From the NCBI GenBank assembly GCA_030840805.1, contig JAVEDU010000055.1, positions 62,001 to 126,000 on the forward strand: a DNA stretch of 64,000 bases, written 5' to 3'. The number at the start of each line of letters is the position of its first letter. Within the stretch, counting starts at the first letter, position 1. Positions 18,918 to 27,514 of this stretch are shown here, piece by piece. The position numbers and the translations under genes are program-made. This DNA is from Actinomycetota bacterium (GTDB lineage Bacteria; Actinomycetota; Actinomycetes; Mycobacteriales; HKI-0501). The notes beneath the pieces are model-generated. The model saw nothing but the letters and a program-made list of their open reading frames with translations. It was not told the origin of the DNA and searched no databases.

Positions 18918-19386
18918 CCCCCCAGGCTAATACCGGCCTGCCGATCGGCCGGAGGTGGTGACCACCCCTTCTCTCGTGGCACCCCATGAGGCGGGCTCCG
19001 GCCGAGTGCCGGTCCATACCGAAGGGCGCACGGGACCCCGGAGGCGTCCCCCTGCCGGCGACATCACGGCTGGAGAGCGCCGTCCGAGGCGTGCAGGTGG
19101 GCACGCTCCCCGCGATCTGGCGGTCCGCGGCACGCGGACCGCCTGGGCGGCTCACCGCCCCTGAGGCGGTCGCCCACCGGGGCGTGACCTGCTCGCCGTG
19201 CCGGGTTTGTGGTTTTCCGAGCTAGACTGTGGTCCTACGAACGGTGGATCAGCCCATCGGCTGACAAGCTCCGCCCGTCAGAGCGTGACACGTCACTGTG
19301 TCGTGTCGCGCCCACGAGGGACCCCACGACCCAGCACTGGCAACGCGGTGTGCTCGGGCGTCGGCGACGACAGGAGCGATCCGCAA
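18918..19386. other. 469-bp divergent intergenic region with strong overlapping hairpins
   Basis: This gap separates selD (leftward) from the OpuC-type operon (rightward). I found no convincing protein-coding frame. Two strong hairpins share bases: GGTCCGCG-GCA-CGCGGACC (19122-19140) and a longer one in which GACCGCC (19137-19143) pairs with GGCGGTC (19165-19171) and GGGCGG with CCGCCC above an internal loop. They cannot form fully at once, so they could be alternative structures in a long leader. A third repeat, GACAC-GTCACT-GTGTC (19287-19302), may be an operator. Terminators are not expected between divergent genes, so an unannotated RNA or leader control is possible. Confidence 0.5.
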
Positions 19387-20028
19387 ATGTGGCAGTACGT
19401 GCTGGACAGGCGCGAGCAGATCGCGTTCCAGGCGTTCCAACACGCGAGCCTCGTCGTGCAGTGCGTGGTCCTCGCGACCGTGCTCGCCGTGGCCCTCGCC
19501 GTCGCGGTCTACCGCCGCCCCCGGTTGGTCGCCCTCGCCAACGGCCTCTCGGCCATCGGCCTGACCATCCCGTCGTTCGCGCTGCTCGGCCTGCTCCTGG
19601 CGCCGTTCGGCTTCGGCATCACGCCGGCCGTCGTCGCGGTCACCTTCTACGCGGTGCTCCCGATCCTGCGCAACGCCATCGTCGGACTGTCCGGTGTGGA
19701 CAAGTCGCTGGTGGAGTCCGCCCGCGGCATCGGGATGAGCCGGGCGGCGGCGCTCGTCCGGGTCGAGATCCCGTTGGCGTGGCCGGTCATCCTCGCGGGC
19801 GTCCGGGTGTCCACCCAGATGGTCATGGGAATCGCGGCGATCGCCGCCTACGTTCTCGGCCCGGGCCTCGGTGGGTTCATCTTCACCGGCCTGTCCCGGC
19901 TGGGCGGCGCCAACGCCCTGAACGCCACCATCACCGGAACCCTCGCCGTTGTCGTACTCGCCCTCGCCGTCGACCTCCTGCTCGTCCTGGTCGGCCGGCT
20001 CACCGTCCCCAGGGGAATCCGTGTCTGA
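19387..20028 (+). CDS. OpuC-type ABC transporter permease (1 of 2)
   Basis: Inner-membrane permease of the quaternary-amine (glycine betaine/choline/carnitine) OpuC/ProW family. 213 residues with five or six hydrophobic segments; the EAA loop region reads NAIVGLSGVDKSLVESARGIGMSRAAALVRVEIPLA, including the typical GM..A..L..VE.PLA. The ATG at 19387 is the first sensible start, with GGAG about 12 nt upstream. First gene of a four-gene operon; its stop lies inside the start of the ATPase gene. Possible substrates are discussed with the binding protein. Confidence 0.92.
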   Translation: MWQYVLDRREQIAFQAFQHASLVVQCVVLATVLAVALAVAVYRRPRLVALANGLSAIGLTIPSFALLGLLLAPFGFGITPAVVAVTFYAVLPILRNAIVGLSGVDKSLVESARGIGMSRAAALVRVEIPLAWPVILAGVRVSTQMVMGIAAIAAYVLGPGLGGFIFTGLSRLGGANALNATITGTLAVVVLALAVDLLLVLVGRLTVPRGIRV

Positions 20029-21154
20029 AGTCAGTGGTGTGTCGATCCACCTGGAGCAGGTCACCAAGCGCTATCCGGGCCAGGCCAAGGCGGCCGTGGA
20101 CGCCGTGAGCCTCGAGATCCCCGCCGGGGAGATCGTCATGCTCGTCGGCCCGTCCGGGTGCGGCAAGACGACGACGCTCAAGATGATCAACCGGCTGATC
20201 GAGCCGACCAGCGGCCGCATCGTGCTCGGCGGCGAGGACGTGACCCGCAAGGACCCGGACGAGCTGCGCCGCCGCATCGGCTACGTGATCCAGGCCGGCG
20301 GCCTCTTCCCGCACATGACCGTGGGGCACAACATCTCCCTGGTCCCGCGCATGCTCAAGTGGTCCCGCGCGAAGACGTCCGAGCGCGTCGACGAGCTCCT
20401 CGACCTGGTGGGCCTGGACCCGTCGATCTACCGCGACCGCTACCCGCGGGAGCTGTCCGGCGGGCAGCAGCAGCGCATCGGCGTCGCACGGGCCCTCGCG
20501 GCCGACCCGCCGGTCCTGCTGATGGACGAGCCGTTCGGCGCCGTCGACCCGATCACGCGGGTGCGCCTGCAGGATGAGCTCCTGCGCATCCAGGAGGAGC
20601 TCGGCAAGACGATCGTGTGCGTCACCCACGACTTCGACGAGGCGGTCAAGCTCGGCGACCGGATCGTCGTCCTCGACTCCGGCGCCCGGGTCGTGCAGTA
20701 CGACACCCCGGCGGAGATCCTCGCCAACCCGGCGGAGGAGTTCGTCGAAGACTTCGTGGGCGCGGGCGCGGCGCTCAAGCAGCTGACGCTGACCCGGATC
20801 GCCGACGTGGAGCTCGGAGAGACGGTCACCGCGACGGTCGGCGAGCCCACCGACCAGGTGGTCCGCCGGGCACGCGAGGCCGGGAAGGCCCACGTCGTCG
20901 TCCTGGACAGGCGCGGCCGCCCCATCCGCTGGCCGGCCCTCCGCGAGCTGGAGCGCTCCTCCACCGTGCTCGGCGGCGTCGACGAGAAGCTGTCCACCGT
21001 CGGCCTGCGCGCGACGCTCAACGACGCCCTCGACATCATGCTGGTGTCCAGCCACGGCGCGGTCATCGTGACCGGCCGCCGTGACACCTACGTCGGCGTG
21101 ATCGCCGTCGACACCGTGATGGCCGCGATCCAGCATGCGCGGGAGCCCCAGTGA
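20021..21154 (+). CDS. OpuC-type ABC transporter ATPase with C-terminal CBS domains
   Basis: Energises the importer. 377 residues. Walker A is GPSGCGKTTT, the signature LSGGQQQRIGVARAL and Walker B VLLMDEPFGAVDP, with a switch HD in VTHDFDEAV. Residues about 255-375 form a CBS-pair region as in OpuCA/ProV, where it senses ionic strength or second messengers. The GTG at 20021 is preferred (AGGGGA upstream); it overlaps the upstream permease by 8 bp. Its 3' end overlaps the second permease by 4 bp (GTGA). Confidence 0.94.
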   Translation: MSEVSGVSIHLEQVTKRYPGQAKAAVDAVSLEIPAGEIVMLVGPSGCGKTTTLKMINRLIEPTSGRIVLGGEDVTRKDPDELRRRIGYVIQAGGLFPHMTVGHNISLVPRMLKWSRAKTSERVDELLDLVGLDPSIYRDRYPRELSGGQQQRIGVARALAADPPVLLMDEPFGAVDPITRVRLQDELLRIQEELGKTIVCVTHDFDEAVKLGDRIVVLDSGARVVQYDTPAEILANPAEEFVEDFVGAGAALKQLTLTRIADVELGETVTATVGEPTDQVVRRAREAGKAHVVVLDRRGRPIRWPALRELERSSTVLGGVDEKLSTVGLRATLNDALDIMLVSSHGAVIVTGRRDTYVGVIAVDTVMAAIQHAREPQ

Positions 21155-21882
21155 GCGGCGAACAGAGCTGGCGCTCCCTGCTGACCCAGCCCGTGCTGAT
21201 CGCGCTCGGCCTGGCCGGCTTCCTGGTGTGGCGCGCCACGGCGGAACTGTCCACCACGGAGTCCCGGCAGCTCGGCGCCGACGCCCTCGGGCGCAGCGCG
21301 CTGGAGCACCTCACGCTCACCGCGGTGTCCGCCCTCCTCGTGCTGCTCGTCGCGCTGCCCGTCGGGATCGCCGTGACGCGGCGCCCGCTGCGCCGCCTCG
21401 CCGGCCCGGTCCTCGCCGTGGCGAGCACCGGGCAGGCCGCGCCGGCCATCGGCCTCGTCGTGCTCCTGGCGGCGTGGCTCGGGTTCGGCTTCCGCACGGC
21501 GGTGCTGGCGCTCGTCCTGTACGCCGTGCTCCCGGTACTCCGCAACACCGTGGTGGGACTCTCCGGAGTGGACGCGCGGCTCGTCGAGGCCGGCCGTGGC
21601 ATGGGGATGTCGGCCACGGCGGTGCTGCTCAAGGTGGAGCTGCCGCTGGCCGTGCCGGTGATCCTGGCCGGCGTCCGCACCGCGCTGGTCCTGCTGGTGG
21701 GCACCGCGACGCTGGCCGTCTTCGTGGACGGCGGCGGGCTCGGCGTCCTCATCACGACCGGCGTCAACCTGTACCTCAACTCGCTGCTGATCAGCGGCGC
21801 GCTGCTCGTGGCTCTGCTGGCCCTGTCCGTCGACTGGGTCGGCCGCGTCGTCGAGCACGTCGCCCGCCCCAGAGGAATCTGA
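21151..21882 (+). CDS. OpuC-type ABC transporter permease (2 of 2)
   Basis: Second inner-membrane permease, 243 residues, paralogous to the first (NTVVGLSGVDARLVEAGRGMGMSATAVLLKVELPLA parallels the EAA loop of the other). About six hydrophobic segments. GTG start overlaps the ATPase stop by 4 bp; its stop overlaps the ATG of the binding-protein gene by one base (TGATG), so the four genes form a tightly coupled operon with two different permeases, as in OpuC. Confidence 0.93.
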   Translation: MSGEQSWRSLLTQPVLIALGLAGFLVWRATAELSTTESRQLGADALGRSALEHLTLTAVSALLVLLVALPVGIAVTRRPLRRLAGPVLAVASTGQAAPAIGLVVLLAAWLGFGFRTAVLALVLYAVLPVLRNTVVGLSGVDARLVEAGRGMGMSATAVLLKVELPLAVPVILAGVRTALVLLVGTATLAVFVDGGGLGVLITTGVNLYLNSLLISGALLVALLALSVDWVGRVVEHVARPRGI

Positions 21883-22847
21883 TGAAGCGCCTGACCCTCG
21901 TCCTGGCCACCCTCCTCGCCCTGACCGGCTGCGGCCTCCGTGGAGCGTCCGAGTTCACCCCCGACGCCGAGCCGGGCTCGATCCGGCCGCTGGACGGAAC
22001 CGCCGGCGTGCAGCTCGTTGTCGGGTCGAAGAACTTCACCGAGCAGATCGTGCTCGGCAAGATCGCCGTGATCGCCCTGCAGGTATCGGGTTTCGACGTC
22101 GTCGACAGCACCAACATCCCCGGCTCCGTCGCCCACCGCGAGGGCATCCTCAGCGGCGAGGTGGACCTGCACTGGGAGTACACCGGCACGGCGTGGATCT
22201 CCTACCTCGGCAACGAGGCCGGCATCCCGGACCGGAAGCGGCAGTGGGAGGCGGTACGGAAGGCGGACGCGAAGAACGGCCTCACCTGGCTCCCGCCCGC
22301 CCCGATGAACAACACCTACGGCTTCGCGGTACGCCGGGAGGCCGTCGCCGAGCTCGGCGGCATCACCAAGCTCTCGCAGATCGCCGACCTGCCGGTCGAC
22401 CAGCGGACGTTCTGCGTGGAGAGCGAGTTCGCGAGCCGCAACGACGGCTTCGAGCCCATGCTGGCCAAGTACGATCTCGCGTTCGGGAAGCCGCGCGGCG
22501 TCCCGCGCGACAACGTCCGCATGCTGGACACCGGCGCGATCTACGCGGCCACGGACGCCGGCGCCTGCAGCTTCGGCGAGATCTTCACGACGGACGGCCG
22601 GCTCAAGGCACTGGGGCTCACCGTGCTGGAGGACGACCGCCACTTCTTCCCCGCGTACAACGTGGCGCCCGTGGTGCGGACCGACGTGCTCGCGCAACAC
22701 CCGCAGCTGGCGCAGGTCCTCGGCGGGATCACGCCGATGCTCACCGACGACGTCCTCATCGAGCTCAACCGCCGCGTCGACGTCGACGGCGAGGAGCCCG
22801 CGGACGTGGCCCTCGAGTGGATGCGCTCCAAGGGCCTCGTCGGCTGA
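21882..22847 (+). CDS. OpuC-type substrate-binding lipoprotein
   Basis: Extracytoplasmic binding protein, 321 residues. A lipoprotein signal ends at LALTGC (Cys17). The mature part starts with LVVGSKNFTEQIVLGKI and contains GSVAHREGILSGEVDLHWEYTGTAW, the hallmark of the OpuAC/OsmF-like family that binds glycine betaine, choline, carnitine or, in the EgtU branch, ergothioneine. The operon lies between selD and the tRNA-Sec/selA/selB genes, so a selenium-containing small molecule is a possible substrate; this is only inference, and an ordinary osmoprotectant remains the default. Confidence 0.92.
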   Translation: MKRLTLVLATLLALTGCGLRGASEFTPDAEPGSIRPLDGTAGVQLVVGSKNFTEQIVLGKIAVIALQVSGFDVVDSTNIPGSVAHREGILSGEVDLHWEYTGTAWISYLGNEAGIPDRKRQWEAVRKADAKNGLTWLPPAPMNNTYGFAVRREAVAELGGITKLSQIADLPVDQRTFCVESEFASRNDGFEPMLAKYDLAFGKPRGVPRDNVRMLDTGAIYAATDAGACSFGEIFTTDGRLKALGLTVLEDDRHFFPAYNVAPVVRTDVLAQHPQLAQVLGGITPMLTDDVLIELNRRVDVDGEEPADVALEWMRSKGLVG

Positions 22848-22908
22848 CCCTGCCCGATCGGCGCGCGGCCGGCCTTGGATACTGGTCGCCTCGTGCCGAT
22901 CGGTGCGA

Positions 22909-23001
22909 GGAGGCGTTCGGGTAGCTGGTGCTCCCCGCGGTCTTCAACACCGTAGTGGCCGAGCATCTCGGTCAGGCGGGTTCGATTCCCGTCCGCCTCC
23001 G
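22909..23001 (+). tRNA. selC: tRNA-Sec (anticodon TCA)
   Basis: 93 nt. The acceptor stem starts GGAGGCG and pairs with CGCCTCC; the next pair (T/C), which would complete the 8-bp stem of selenocysteine tRNAs, is a mismatch. The anticodon stem GCGGT/ACCGT encloses CTTCAAC with anticodon TCA at 22944-22946, which reads UGA. A long variable arm GGCCGAG-CAT-CTCGGTC and a TTCGATT T-loop follow. Discriminator is G, and CCA is not encoded. The long extra arm and TCA anticodon identify tRNA-Sec. It lies 21 bp before selA and 61 bp after the ABC operon; a weak -10-like GATACT lies at 22878. Confidence 0.93.
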
Positions 23002-23022
23002 CTCCGCAGTTAGAGTTTCCCC

Positions 23023-24336
23023 GTGGTCGACGCGGCGGTTTCCCGGGAGGACTTCCGTCGCCGGGTGCCGCGTACCGACGCGCTGCTCGCCGACCCGCGC
23101 CTGGCGGCCGCCGCCGAGCGGGTCGGCCGCGTCGCCGTGAAGGCCGCCGTCACCGCCGCCCAGGACCGGGCCCGCCGCGGCGAGCTGGCCCCCGAGGAGG
23201 TCGCCGACGCCGCGGTCGCCGCGCTCCCCGAGCGTGCGTCCTCGCTCCGCCCCGTCTTCAACGCCACGGGCGTCGTCCTGCACACGAACCTCGGCCGCGC
23301 GGTGCTCTCCGACGCCGCGGTGGGCGCGGTACAGGCCGCCGCCGGTGCCACCGACGTCGAGCTCGACCTCGCCACCGGCCGCCGGGCCCGCCGCGGCCGG
23401 GGCGTGCTGGCCGCGCTCGCGGACGCCGTGCCGGCCGCCGAGGCCGTCCACGTCGTGAACAACGGGGCCGCCGCCCTGGTCCTCGCCGCGACCGCACTCG
23501 CCCAGGGCCGCGAGATCGTCGTGAGCCGCGGCGAGCTGGTCGAGATCGGTGACGGGTTCCGGGTCCCGGACCTGCTGGCGTCCACCGGCGCCCGGCTGCG
23601 CGAGGTCGGCACCACCAACCGCACGTCGCTGGGCGACTACGCCGACGCCGTCGGACCGCACACCGGGTTCGTGCTCAAGGTGCACCCGTCGAACTTCCTC
23701 GTCACCGGCTTCACCTCCGCCGCCGGCATCGCCGAACTGTCCGATTTGGACGTCCCCGTCGTCGTCGACATCGGATCCGGGCTCCTCGCCCCCGAACCGC
23801 TGCTGCCGGACGAGCCCGACGCGGCGACCGCGCTGGCCGCCGGGGCGGCGCTCGTCACGGCGAGTGGCGACAAGCTCCTCGGCGGACCGCAGGCCGGGCT
23901 GCTGCTGGGCCGCGCGGACGTGGTGGAACGCCTCCGCCGCCATCCCCTGGCCCGCGCGCTGCGGGTCGACAAGCTCACGCTCGCGGCGCTGGAGGCGACG
24001 CTGACCGGGCCGCCGACCCCCACCCACCGAGCGCTGCACACCGACGCCGCGACCCTGCGGGACCGGGCCGAGACACTCGCCGGCCGCCTCCGGGAGACCG
24101 GTCTGGACGCGACCGTGCGGGACACCGACAGCGTGGTCGGCGGCGGCGGCGCCCCCGGCGTGGTGCTCCCCTCGGCCGCGGTCGTGCTGCCGCCCGGGTA
24201 CGCCGAGCCGCTGCGCACCGGAACCCCCGCCGTCCTCGGCCGGGTCGAGCAGGGCGCGCTGCTGCTCGACCTGCGGTGCATCCCGGCGGCGGCCGACGAC
24301 GAGCTGTACGACATCGTCCGGCGGACCACTCCCTGA
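23023..24336 (+). CDS. selA: L-seryl-tRNA(Sec) selenium transferase
   Basis: PLP enzyme converting Ser-tRNA-Sec to Sec-tRNA-Sec with selenophosphate. 437 residues, slightly shorter than E. coli SelA. Key segments: [52 protein letters not shown], and [14 protein letters not shown], whose Lys binds PLP. GTG at 23023 lies 21 bp downstream of tRNA-Sec and is the first start in frame. Its stop overlaps the selB ATG (TGATG), so selA-selB are coupled. Probably transcribed with, or just after, the tRNA. Confidence 0.96.
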   Translation: MVDAAVSREDFRRRVPRTDALLADPRLAAAAERVGRVAVKAAVTAAQDRARRGELAPEEVADAAVAALPERASSLRPVFNATGVVLHTNLGRAVLSDAAVGAVQAAAGATDVELDLATGRRARRGRGVLAALADAVPAAEAVHVVNNGAAALVLAATALAQGREIVVSRGELVEIGDGFRVPDLLASTGARLREVGTTNRTSLGDYADAVGPHTGFVLKVHPSNFLVTGFTSAAGIAELSDLDVPVVVDIGSGLLAPEPLLPDEPDAATALAAGAALVTASGDKLLGGPQAGLLLGRADVVERLRRHPLARALRVDKLTLAALEATLTGPPTPTHRALHTDAATLRDRAETLAGRLRETGLDATVRDTDSVVGGGGAPGVVLPSAAVVLPPGYAEPLRTGTPAVLGRVEQGALLLDLRCIPAAADDELYDIVRRTTP

Positions 24337-26078
24337 TGCACGTCATCGCCACCGCCGGCCACGTGGACCACGGCAAGTCCACGCTCGTCCGGGCGCTCAC
24401 CGGCATGGAGCCGGACCGCTGGGCCGAGGAGCGCCGCCGGGGCATGACGATCGACCTCGGGTTCGCCTGGACGAGGTTGCCGGGCGGCGGCGAGGTCGCG
24501 TTCGTGGACGTCCCGGGGCACGAGCGGTTCGTCCCGAACATGCTCGCCGGGGTCGGCCCCGTGCCCGCCGCGATGCTCGTCGTGGCCGCGGACGAGGGCT
24601 GGATGCCGCAGACCGCCGAGCACGTCGCCGCCCTCGATGCCCTCGGCGTCCGGCACGCGGTGCTCGCCGTCACCCGCAGCGACCTCGCCGACCCCGACCT
24701 GGCGATCTCCGAGGCCCGCGACCACCTGGCCGGTACGTCGCTGGCCGGCATCCCCGCGGTCCCGGTCAGCGCGCCGACCGGGACGGGGCTGCCCGAGCTG
24801 CGCGCCGCGTTGGAGCGGCTCACCGCGGCACTGCCCGCGCCGGACACCACGGCACCGGTCCGGCTGTGGGTGGACCGGGCGTTCACGATCCGCGGCAGCG
24901 GCACGGTGGTGACCGGCACCCTGACCGCCGGTACCCTCCGGCTGCGCGACGAGCTGGACCTGGGCGGGCGCACCGTCCGCATCCGCGGGCTCCAGTCGCT
25001 CGGCGAGCCCGCGGAGGCCGTCGCCGCCGTCGCCCGGGTCGCCGTGAACCTCCGCGGCGTGGAGGTCGACGAGGTGGCCCGGGGAGATGCGCTCCGCACA
25101 CCGGGCCGGTGGGTCGCGACGAACACCGTGGACGTGCGCGTGGACGGCGACGACCCGGGCTCCGCGGCGGCCGGCCTGGTCCTGCACGTCGGCTCGGCCG
25201 CGATCCCGGTCCGGATCCGGCCGCTCGGCGGGCCCTACGCCCGGCTGGCCCTCGGCCGTCCCGTCCCGGTCGGCGCCGGCGACACCGCGCTGCTGCGCGA
25301 TCCCGGCCTGCACCACATCGTCGGCCGGGTGACCGTGCTGGACGCCGCCCCGACCCCGCTCCGGCGCCGGGGCGCGGCGGCCCTGCGCGTGGCGGAGCTG
25401 ACCGAGGGCGCCGGTGGCGTCCTCCGGCGGCGCGGGGTGGTCCGGGCGGCCGAACTGCGCGGGCTCGGGGTCGAGGCCCCGGCGGACGCGCTCGCCGCGG
25501 GGGAGTGGCTGATCGACGCCACCGCGGCGGCCGACCTGCGGGAACGCCTCGCCGAGGCGGTCGGCACCCACCGCCACAGCGGCTCGGTGGACGCCGGCCC
25601 GACCGTCGAGGCGGTGCGGGCGCTCCTCGGCGTACCGCATGCCGCGGTCGTCACCGCACTGGTCACCCCACCGCTCGGCGTGCGCGACGGGCGCGTCGTG
25701 GACCTGACCGCCCGGCCGACACTGCCCCCCGCGGTGGCGCGGGCGGTGGAGGCGCTGACAGCGGACCTGGCGGCTGCACCGTTTCAGGCCCCCGACGCCG
25801 GCAGGCTGGCCGACCTCGGCCTCGGCAGCCGCGAGCTGGCGGCGGCCGAACGGGCCGGCGCGGTGCTCCGCGTCACCGACGGCGTGGTGCTCCTCCCGGA
25901 CGCCGAGCGGCGGGCGGCCGAGGTTCTCGCCGCGCTCCCCCAGCCGTTCACGCTCAGCGAGGCACGGCAGGCGCTCGGCACGTCCCGGCGCGTGGCCGTA
26001 CCGCTGCTGGAGCTGCTGGACCGGCGGCGGCTGACCACCCGGCTCCCCGACGACCGCCGGACCGTCGCCGGAGCTTGA
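24336..26078 (+). CDS. selB: selenocysteine-specific elongation factor SelB
   Basis: GTPase that carries Sec-tRNA-Sec to ribosomes stalled at UGA with a SECIS. 580 residues. GTP-binding motifs: GHVDHGKST (residues 8-16), MTIDLGFAW in switch I, DVPGHERF in switch II, and VTRSD in the NKxD position. Domains II and III follow, then C-terminal winged-helix repeats (about 380-580) that bind the SECIS. The only selenoprotein gene visible here is fdhA, which should be its client. Start overlaps the selA stop by one base. Confidence 0.95.
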   Translation: MHVIATAGHVDHGKSTLVRALTGMEPDRWAEERRRGMTIDLGFAWTRLPGGGEVAFVDVPGHERFVPNMLAGVGPVPAAMLVVAADEGWMPQTAEHVAALDALGVRHAVLAVTRSDLADPDLAISEARDHLAGTSLAGIPAVPVSAPTGTGLPELRAALERLTAALPAPDTTAPVRLWVDRAFTIRGSGTVVTGTLTAGTLRLRDELDLGGRTVRIRGLQSLGEPAEAVAAVARVAVNLRGVEVDEVARGDALRTPGRWVATNTVDVRVDGDDPGSAAAGLVLHVGSAAIPVRIRPLGGPYARLALGRPVPVGAGDTALLRDPGLHHIVGRVTVLDAAPTPLRRRGAAALRVAELTEGAGGVLRRRGVVRAAELRGLGVEAPADALAAGEWLIDATAAADLRERLAEAVGTHRHSGSVDAGPTVEAVRALLGVPHAAVVTALVTPPLGVRDGRVVDLTARPTLPPAVARAVEALTADLAAAPFQAPDAGRLADLGLGSRELAAAERAGAVLRVTDGVVLLPDAERRAAEVLAALPQPFTLSEARQALGTSRRVAVPLLELLDRRRLTTRLPDDRRTVAGA

Positions 26079-26140
26079 GCCCTTCCGGACCGGTCGCCAC
26101 CGGGGGACCATGCGAGAAGGGTGCGGTGACGGAGGGTCTC

Positions 26141-26380
26141 ATGGCGTATCTGGTGCTCATCGGCTCCGGCGGCTGGACCGAGAAGTGGGAGATCGCCCCC
26201 GGCGAGGACGACACGGTGGCCAGGGAGCTCGCCCAGATGGGTTCGGACGGGACGAGCCACCTGCCGCTGCTCAACCCCGGCACGGACGAGCAGATCGACC
26301 TCGTGGTGGCGTGGCGGGCGGTCGCGGCGGCGTCCGTCGTGCCCTCGGTCCGCGCCCCGTTACCCGGCCAGTACGCCTGA
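26141..26380 (+). CDS. small protein of unknown function
   Basis: 79 residues, acidic, soluble, beginning MAYLVLIGSGGWTEKWEIAPGED. I do not recognise a family. ATG at 26141 is preceded by GGAGGG at ideal spacing, which supports it as a real gene; an in-frame GTG at 26126 is a less likely start. It sits 62 bp after selB and may be read through from it. The middle (LLNPGTDEQIDLVVAWRAVAAASVV) looks like a beta strand and a helix. No functional inference beyond position. Confidence 0.65.
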   Translation: MAYLVLIGSGGWTEKWEIAPGEDDTVARELAQMGSDGTSHLPLLNPGTDEQIDLVVAWRAVAAASVVPSVRAPLPGQYA

Positions 26381-26436
26381 GGCCGGACGCGCGCCCTGCT
26401 GCTGCCCGTTCGTCCCACACCTGTCACAGTGGTGGG

Positions 26437-26643
26437 ATGAGCGAGTCGCACGACCCCGAACCCCAGCAGACCCCCGAGCGGAGCCGATTCGGCGAGTGGG
26501 CGTACCGGATCTTCGGTCCGGCCCAGGTCGACGGTGCGATCCAGGGGCACAGCCCGGAGGCCCGCGAGTCCTGGAAGCGCCGGGTGGCGGCGCGTCGCCA
26601 GGAGCGCGAGGACAGCGCCCGGAAACGGCACGAGCGCGGGTGA
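26437..26643 (+). CDS. small basic protein of unknown function
   Basis: 68 residues: a short acidic/proline start, then RSRFGEWAYRIFGPAQVDGAI and a strongly charged helical C-terminus (WKRRVAARRQEREDSARKRHERG). I believe similar short proteins occur in other actinomycetes, but cannot name a function. ATG at 26437 with GGTGGG immediately upstream. Follows the 79-residue gene by 56 bp in the same direction. Confidence 0.6.
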   Translation: MSESHDPEPQQTPERSRFGEWAYRIFGPAQVDGAIQGHSPEARESWKRRVAARRQEREDSARKRHERG

Positions 26644-26788
26644 CGCGCACGCGCTGAGGGCGCGCATCCCCGGCTCGGTTCCTACCGTTCGGTAACCCCC
26701 GGTTTTCGCCTATTGATCACCGTCGGTACGGTCCAGGCAGCCGGGCGTATCGGTACGCCCCCGTACGAGCCGAGGGGTCCCCTTCCAC

Positions 26789-27514
26789 ATGCCCACGTTG
26801 CTCCGCCGCTTCGCCGTCCCCGCGCTCGCCCTGGTCCTCCTGACCGGCTGCAGCGACGGAACCCCGGACACTCCCGAGCCGTCCCCGGTGGCAGCGGGTT
26901 CGGCCGCCGTCGAGGGCCCCCGGGACCCGGCCGGCCGCACGATGACCGCGGCCCAGACCCGCGGGGTCATCCCGCCGGCGGCCGTGCTCCCCGGTGGCTG
27001 GCGGGTGGACCGGGACCGCGGCTTCCCCTCCCCGACCGACGCCAGGGCGGAGATCGACCCGCCGCGGTGCCAGACCCTGTTCGACGAGCTGCACCGCGCC
27101 CACAAGGCCTCGGGCAGCGCCGTCGCCGCGTCCGCCGAGGGGTTCTTCCGGGCCCGGGACACCGGCCCGTTCCTGTCGGTCACGGTCGACTCGTACGCCC
27201 GCCCGGTCACCGTGGGCGTCTTCGACAAGGCCGCGACCGCACTGGCCGACTGCCCCCGGTTCACCGGCACCGTCGACGGCATCGCCGCGGAGTTCCGCGC
27301 GAGCCCGCTGGAGCTGCCGCGGGTCGGCGACGAGTCGCTGGCACTGCGGTTCATCGGTGAGACCGGCTCGCGCCCGTTCACCCTGGACTTCATCGCGGTC
27401 CGGATCGGCAACAACAGCATCACCGCGCAGCAGGTTTCCCGGGGCGCCACCGCGGACCCCGCTCCCCTTCGGCGGATGGTGTCGGCCGCGCTCCAGCGGC
27501 TGCCGGCGCGCTAG
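26789..27514 (+). CDS. secreted lipoprotein of unknown function
   Basis: 241 residues. A basic N-terminus (MPTLLRRF) and hydrophobic core end in the lipobox LLTGC, so the protein should be lipid-anchored outside the membrane. After a Pro/Ser/Thr linker comes a soluble domain with two cysteines (PPRCQTLF and LADCPRF), similar in plan to sensor-type lipoproteins of actinobacteria, but I cannot place it in a family. Upstream 26644-26788 contains no gene. Its TAG stop shares the CTAG tetranucleotide with the TAG of the convergent carboxypeptidase gene. Confidence 0.8.
   Translation: MPTLLRRFAVPALALVLLTGCSDGTPDTPEPSPVAAGSAAVEGPRDPAGRTMTAAQTRGVIPPAAVLPGGWRVDRDRGFPSPTDARAEIDPPRCQTLFDELHRAHKASGSAVAASAEGFFRARDTGPFLSVTVDSYARPVTVGVFDKAATALADCPRFTGTVDGIAAEFRASPLELPRVGDESLALRFIGETGSRPFTLDFIAVRIGNNSITAQQVSRGATADPAPLRRMVSAALQRLPAR

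Noticed and set aside
18918-19230. Small ORFs of 60-104 codons in the selD-transporter gap
   Set aside because: No ribosome-binding sites, atypical residue composition, and they overlap strong RNA hairpins.
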